A DNA stretch of 14,434 bases, taken from contig JBDRGD010000008.1 of NCBI GenBank assembly GCA_043818095.1, forward strand, positions 1 through 14,434, read 5' to 3'. The position numbers were made by a program, and so were the translations under genes. Positions 14,171 to 14,434 of the stretch are shown here, one piece after another (within the stretch, counting starts at the first letter, position 1; every line of letters begins with the position of its first letter). Below the pieces are notes generated by a model. The model saw only the letters and a list, made by a program, of their open reading frames with translations, ran no database searches and was not told where the DNA came from. The stretch is from JBDRGD01 sp043818095. Its GTDB lineage: Bacteria > Chloroflexota > Dehalococcoidia > Dehalococcoidales > RBG-16-60-22.

Positions 14171-14434
14171 CTATTCCTGCGGCGGGCGGTAGCTCTTGAA
14201 GTATTTCGTCTTCTCCAGCGCCGCTTCGTACTTGTCATGCAGCTTGTGGAACGCCGCTCTCTCTCCCATCCCCTCCCGGTCCCGGATGAACATCAGGTCG
14301 CGCTCGTCGTCCGTGTAGCCGATGCTGGTAGCGAGCGTGTGGTAGGTGATGACTTCCTTGAGGCAGGTAAGCCCGAGCCGGTCCAGCATGTGGCGCCGGG
14401 CGACCTTGCCCATGACGATAGCGTCCCGCGGCAA
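14171..14434 (-). CDS. C-terminal part of an unrecognised protein (cut by window edge)
   Basis: About 87 codons are open from the right edge to a TAG stop at 14171. No start with a ribosome binding site is visible inside, and the first codon at the edge is TTG, so this is most likely the tail of a longer gene continuing beyond the window. The fragment is rich in charged residues (RDREGMGERAAF, KYEAALEKTKYFKSYRPP) and mostly helical in appearance. It has no membrane segment or recognisable catalytic motif. It lies 14 nt upstream of the Cat2-like CoA-transferase gene, so it is the first visible member of the long operon. I do not recognise the family. Confidence 0.6.
   Translation of the reverse strand: MPRDAIVMGKVARRHMLDRLGLTCLKEVITYHTLATSIGYTDDERDLMFIRDREGMGERAAFHKLHDKYEAALEKTKYFKSYRPPQE

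Overview
The window is a compact, GC-rich bacterial segment (by eye about 60% G+C) devoted to acyl-CoA chemistry. All complete genes have recognisable bacterial Shine-Dalgarno sequences or tight coupling, and three good sigma-70-like promoters are visible. The set of family III CoA-transferases, a DUF6282 amidohydrolase-like protein, a UGSC selenoprotein and a 4-hydroxybutyryl-CoA dehydratase homologue suggests an anaerobic or deep-lineage bacterium. A Dehalococcoidia-type Chloroflexota or a Desulfobacterota is my guess, but the sequence alone does not settle it.

Layout. (1) From the right edge to 4113, ten genes all lie on the minus strand with gaps of about 1-25 nt or a 1-nt overlap, so they look like one operon whose promoter is outside the window. 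In transcription order they are: the C-terminal piece of an unrecognised protein (14434-14171), a Cat2/4-hydroxybutyrate-type CoA-transferase (14156-12837), 3-hydroxybutyryl-CoA dehydrogenase (12811-11960), a thiolase (11948-10734), an SDR oxidoreductase (10732-9959), two family III CoA-transferases (9934-8675 and 8675-7434), an MBL-fold protein (7416-6658), a DUF6282-like metal hydrolase (6633-5788), and a selenocysteine-containing UGSC protein (5765-4113). (2) A ketopantoate-reductase-like gene (3088-4110) is on the plus strand and converges on the selenoprotein gene with 2 nt between stop codons. (3) It is divergent from a two-gene minus-strand operon for a two-subunit family I CoA-transferase (2946-2251 and 2240-1575). 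The 141-nt divergent region carries one good promoter in each direction. (4) A 4-hydroxybutyryl-CoA dehydratase (AbfD) homologue (1482-16) has its own promoter in a 92-nt gap.

How the genes may work together. A Cat2-type CoA-transferase, an AbfD-type dehydratase, a 3-hydroxybutyryl-CoA dehydrogenase and a thiolase are the enzymes of 4-hydroxybutyrate breakdown to acetyl-CoA, except that no crotonase is present here. However, the AbfD homologue keeps the iron-sulfur ligands but appears to have lost several other active-site residues, so the true substrate may be a different hydroxy- or unsaturated acyl-CoA. The SDR, two family III CoA-transferases, MBL protein, DUF6282 protein and UGSC selenoprotein have no assigned place in that route. 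They form the most interesting, possibly undescribed part of the locus.

The main find is the selenoprotein. A plain reading gives two unrelated-looking open frames (5765-5448 and 5423-4113). They are one 550-residue protein joined by an in-frame TGA at 5450-5448 within a U-G-S-C motif, with a well-formed SECIS-like hairpin directly after it. No stretch of more than 300 nt lacks a gene. No RNA genes, insertion sequences, CRISPR arrays or large repeats were seen.
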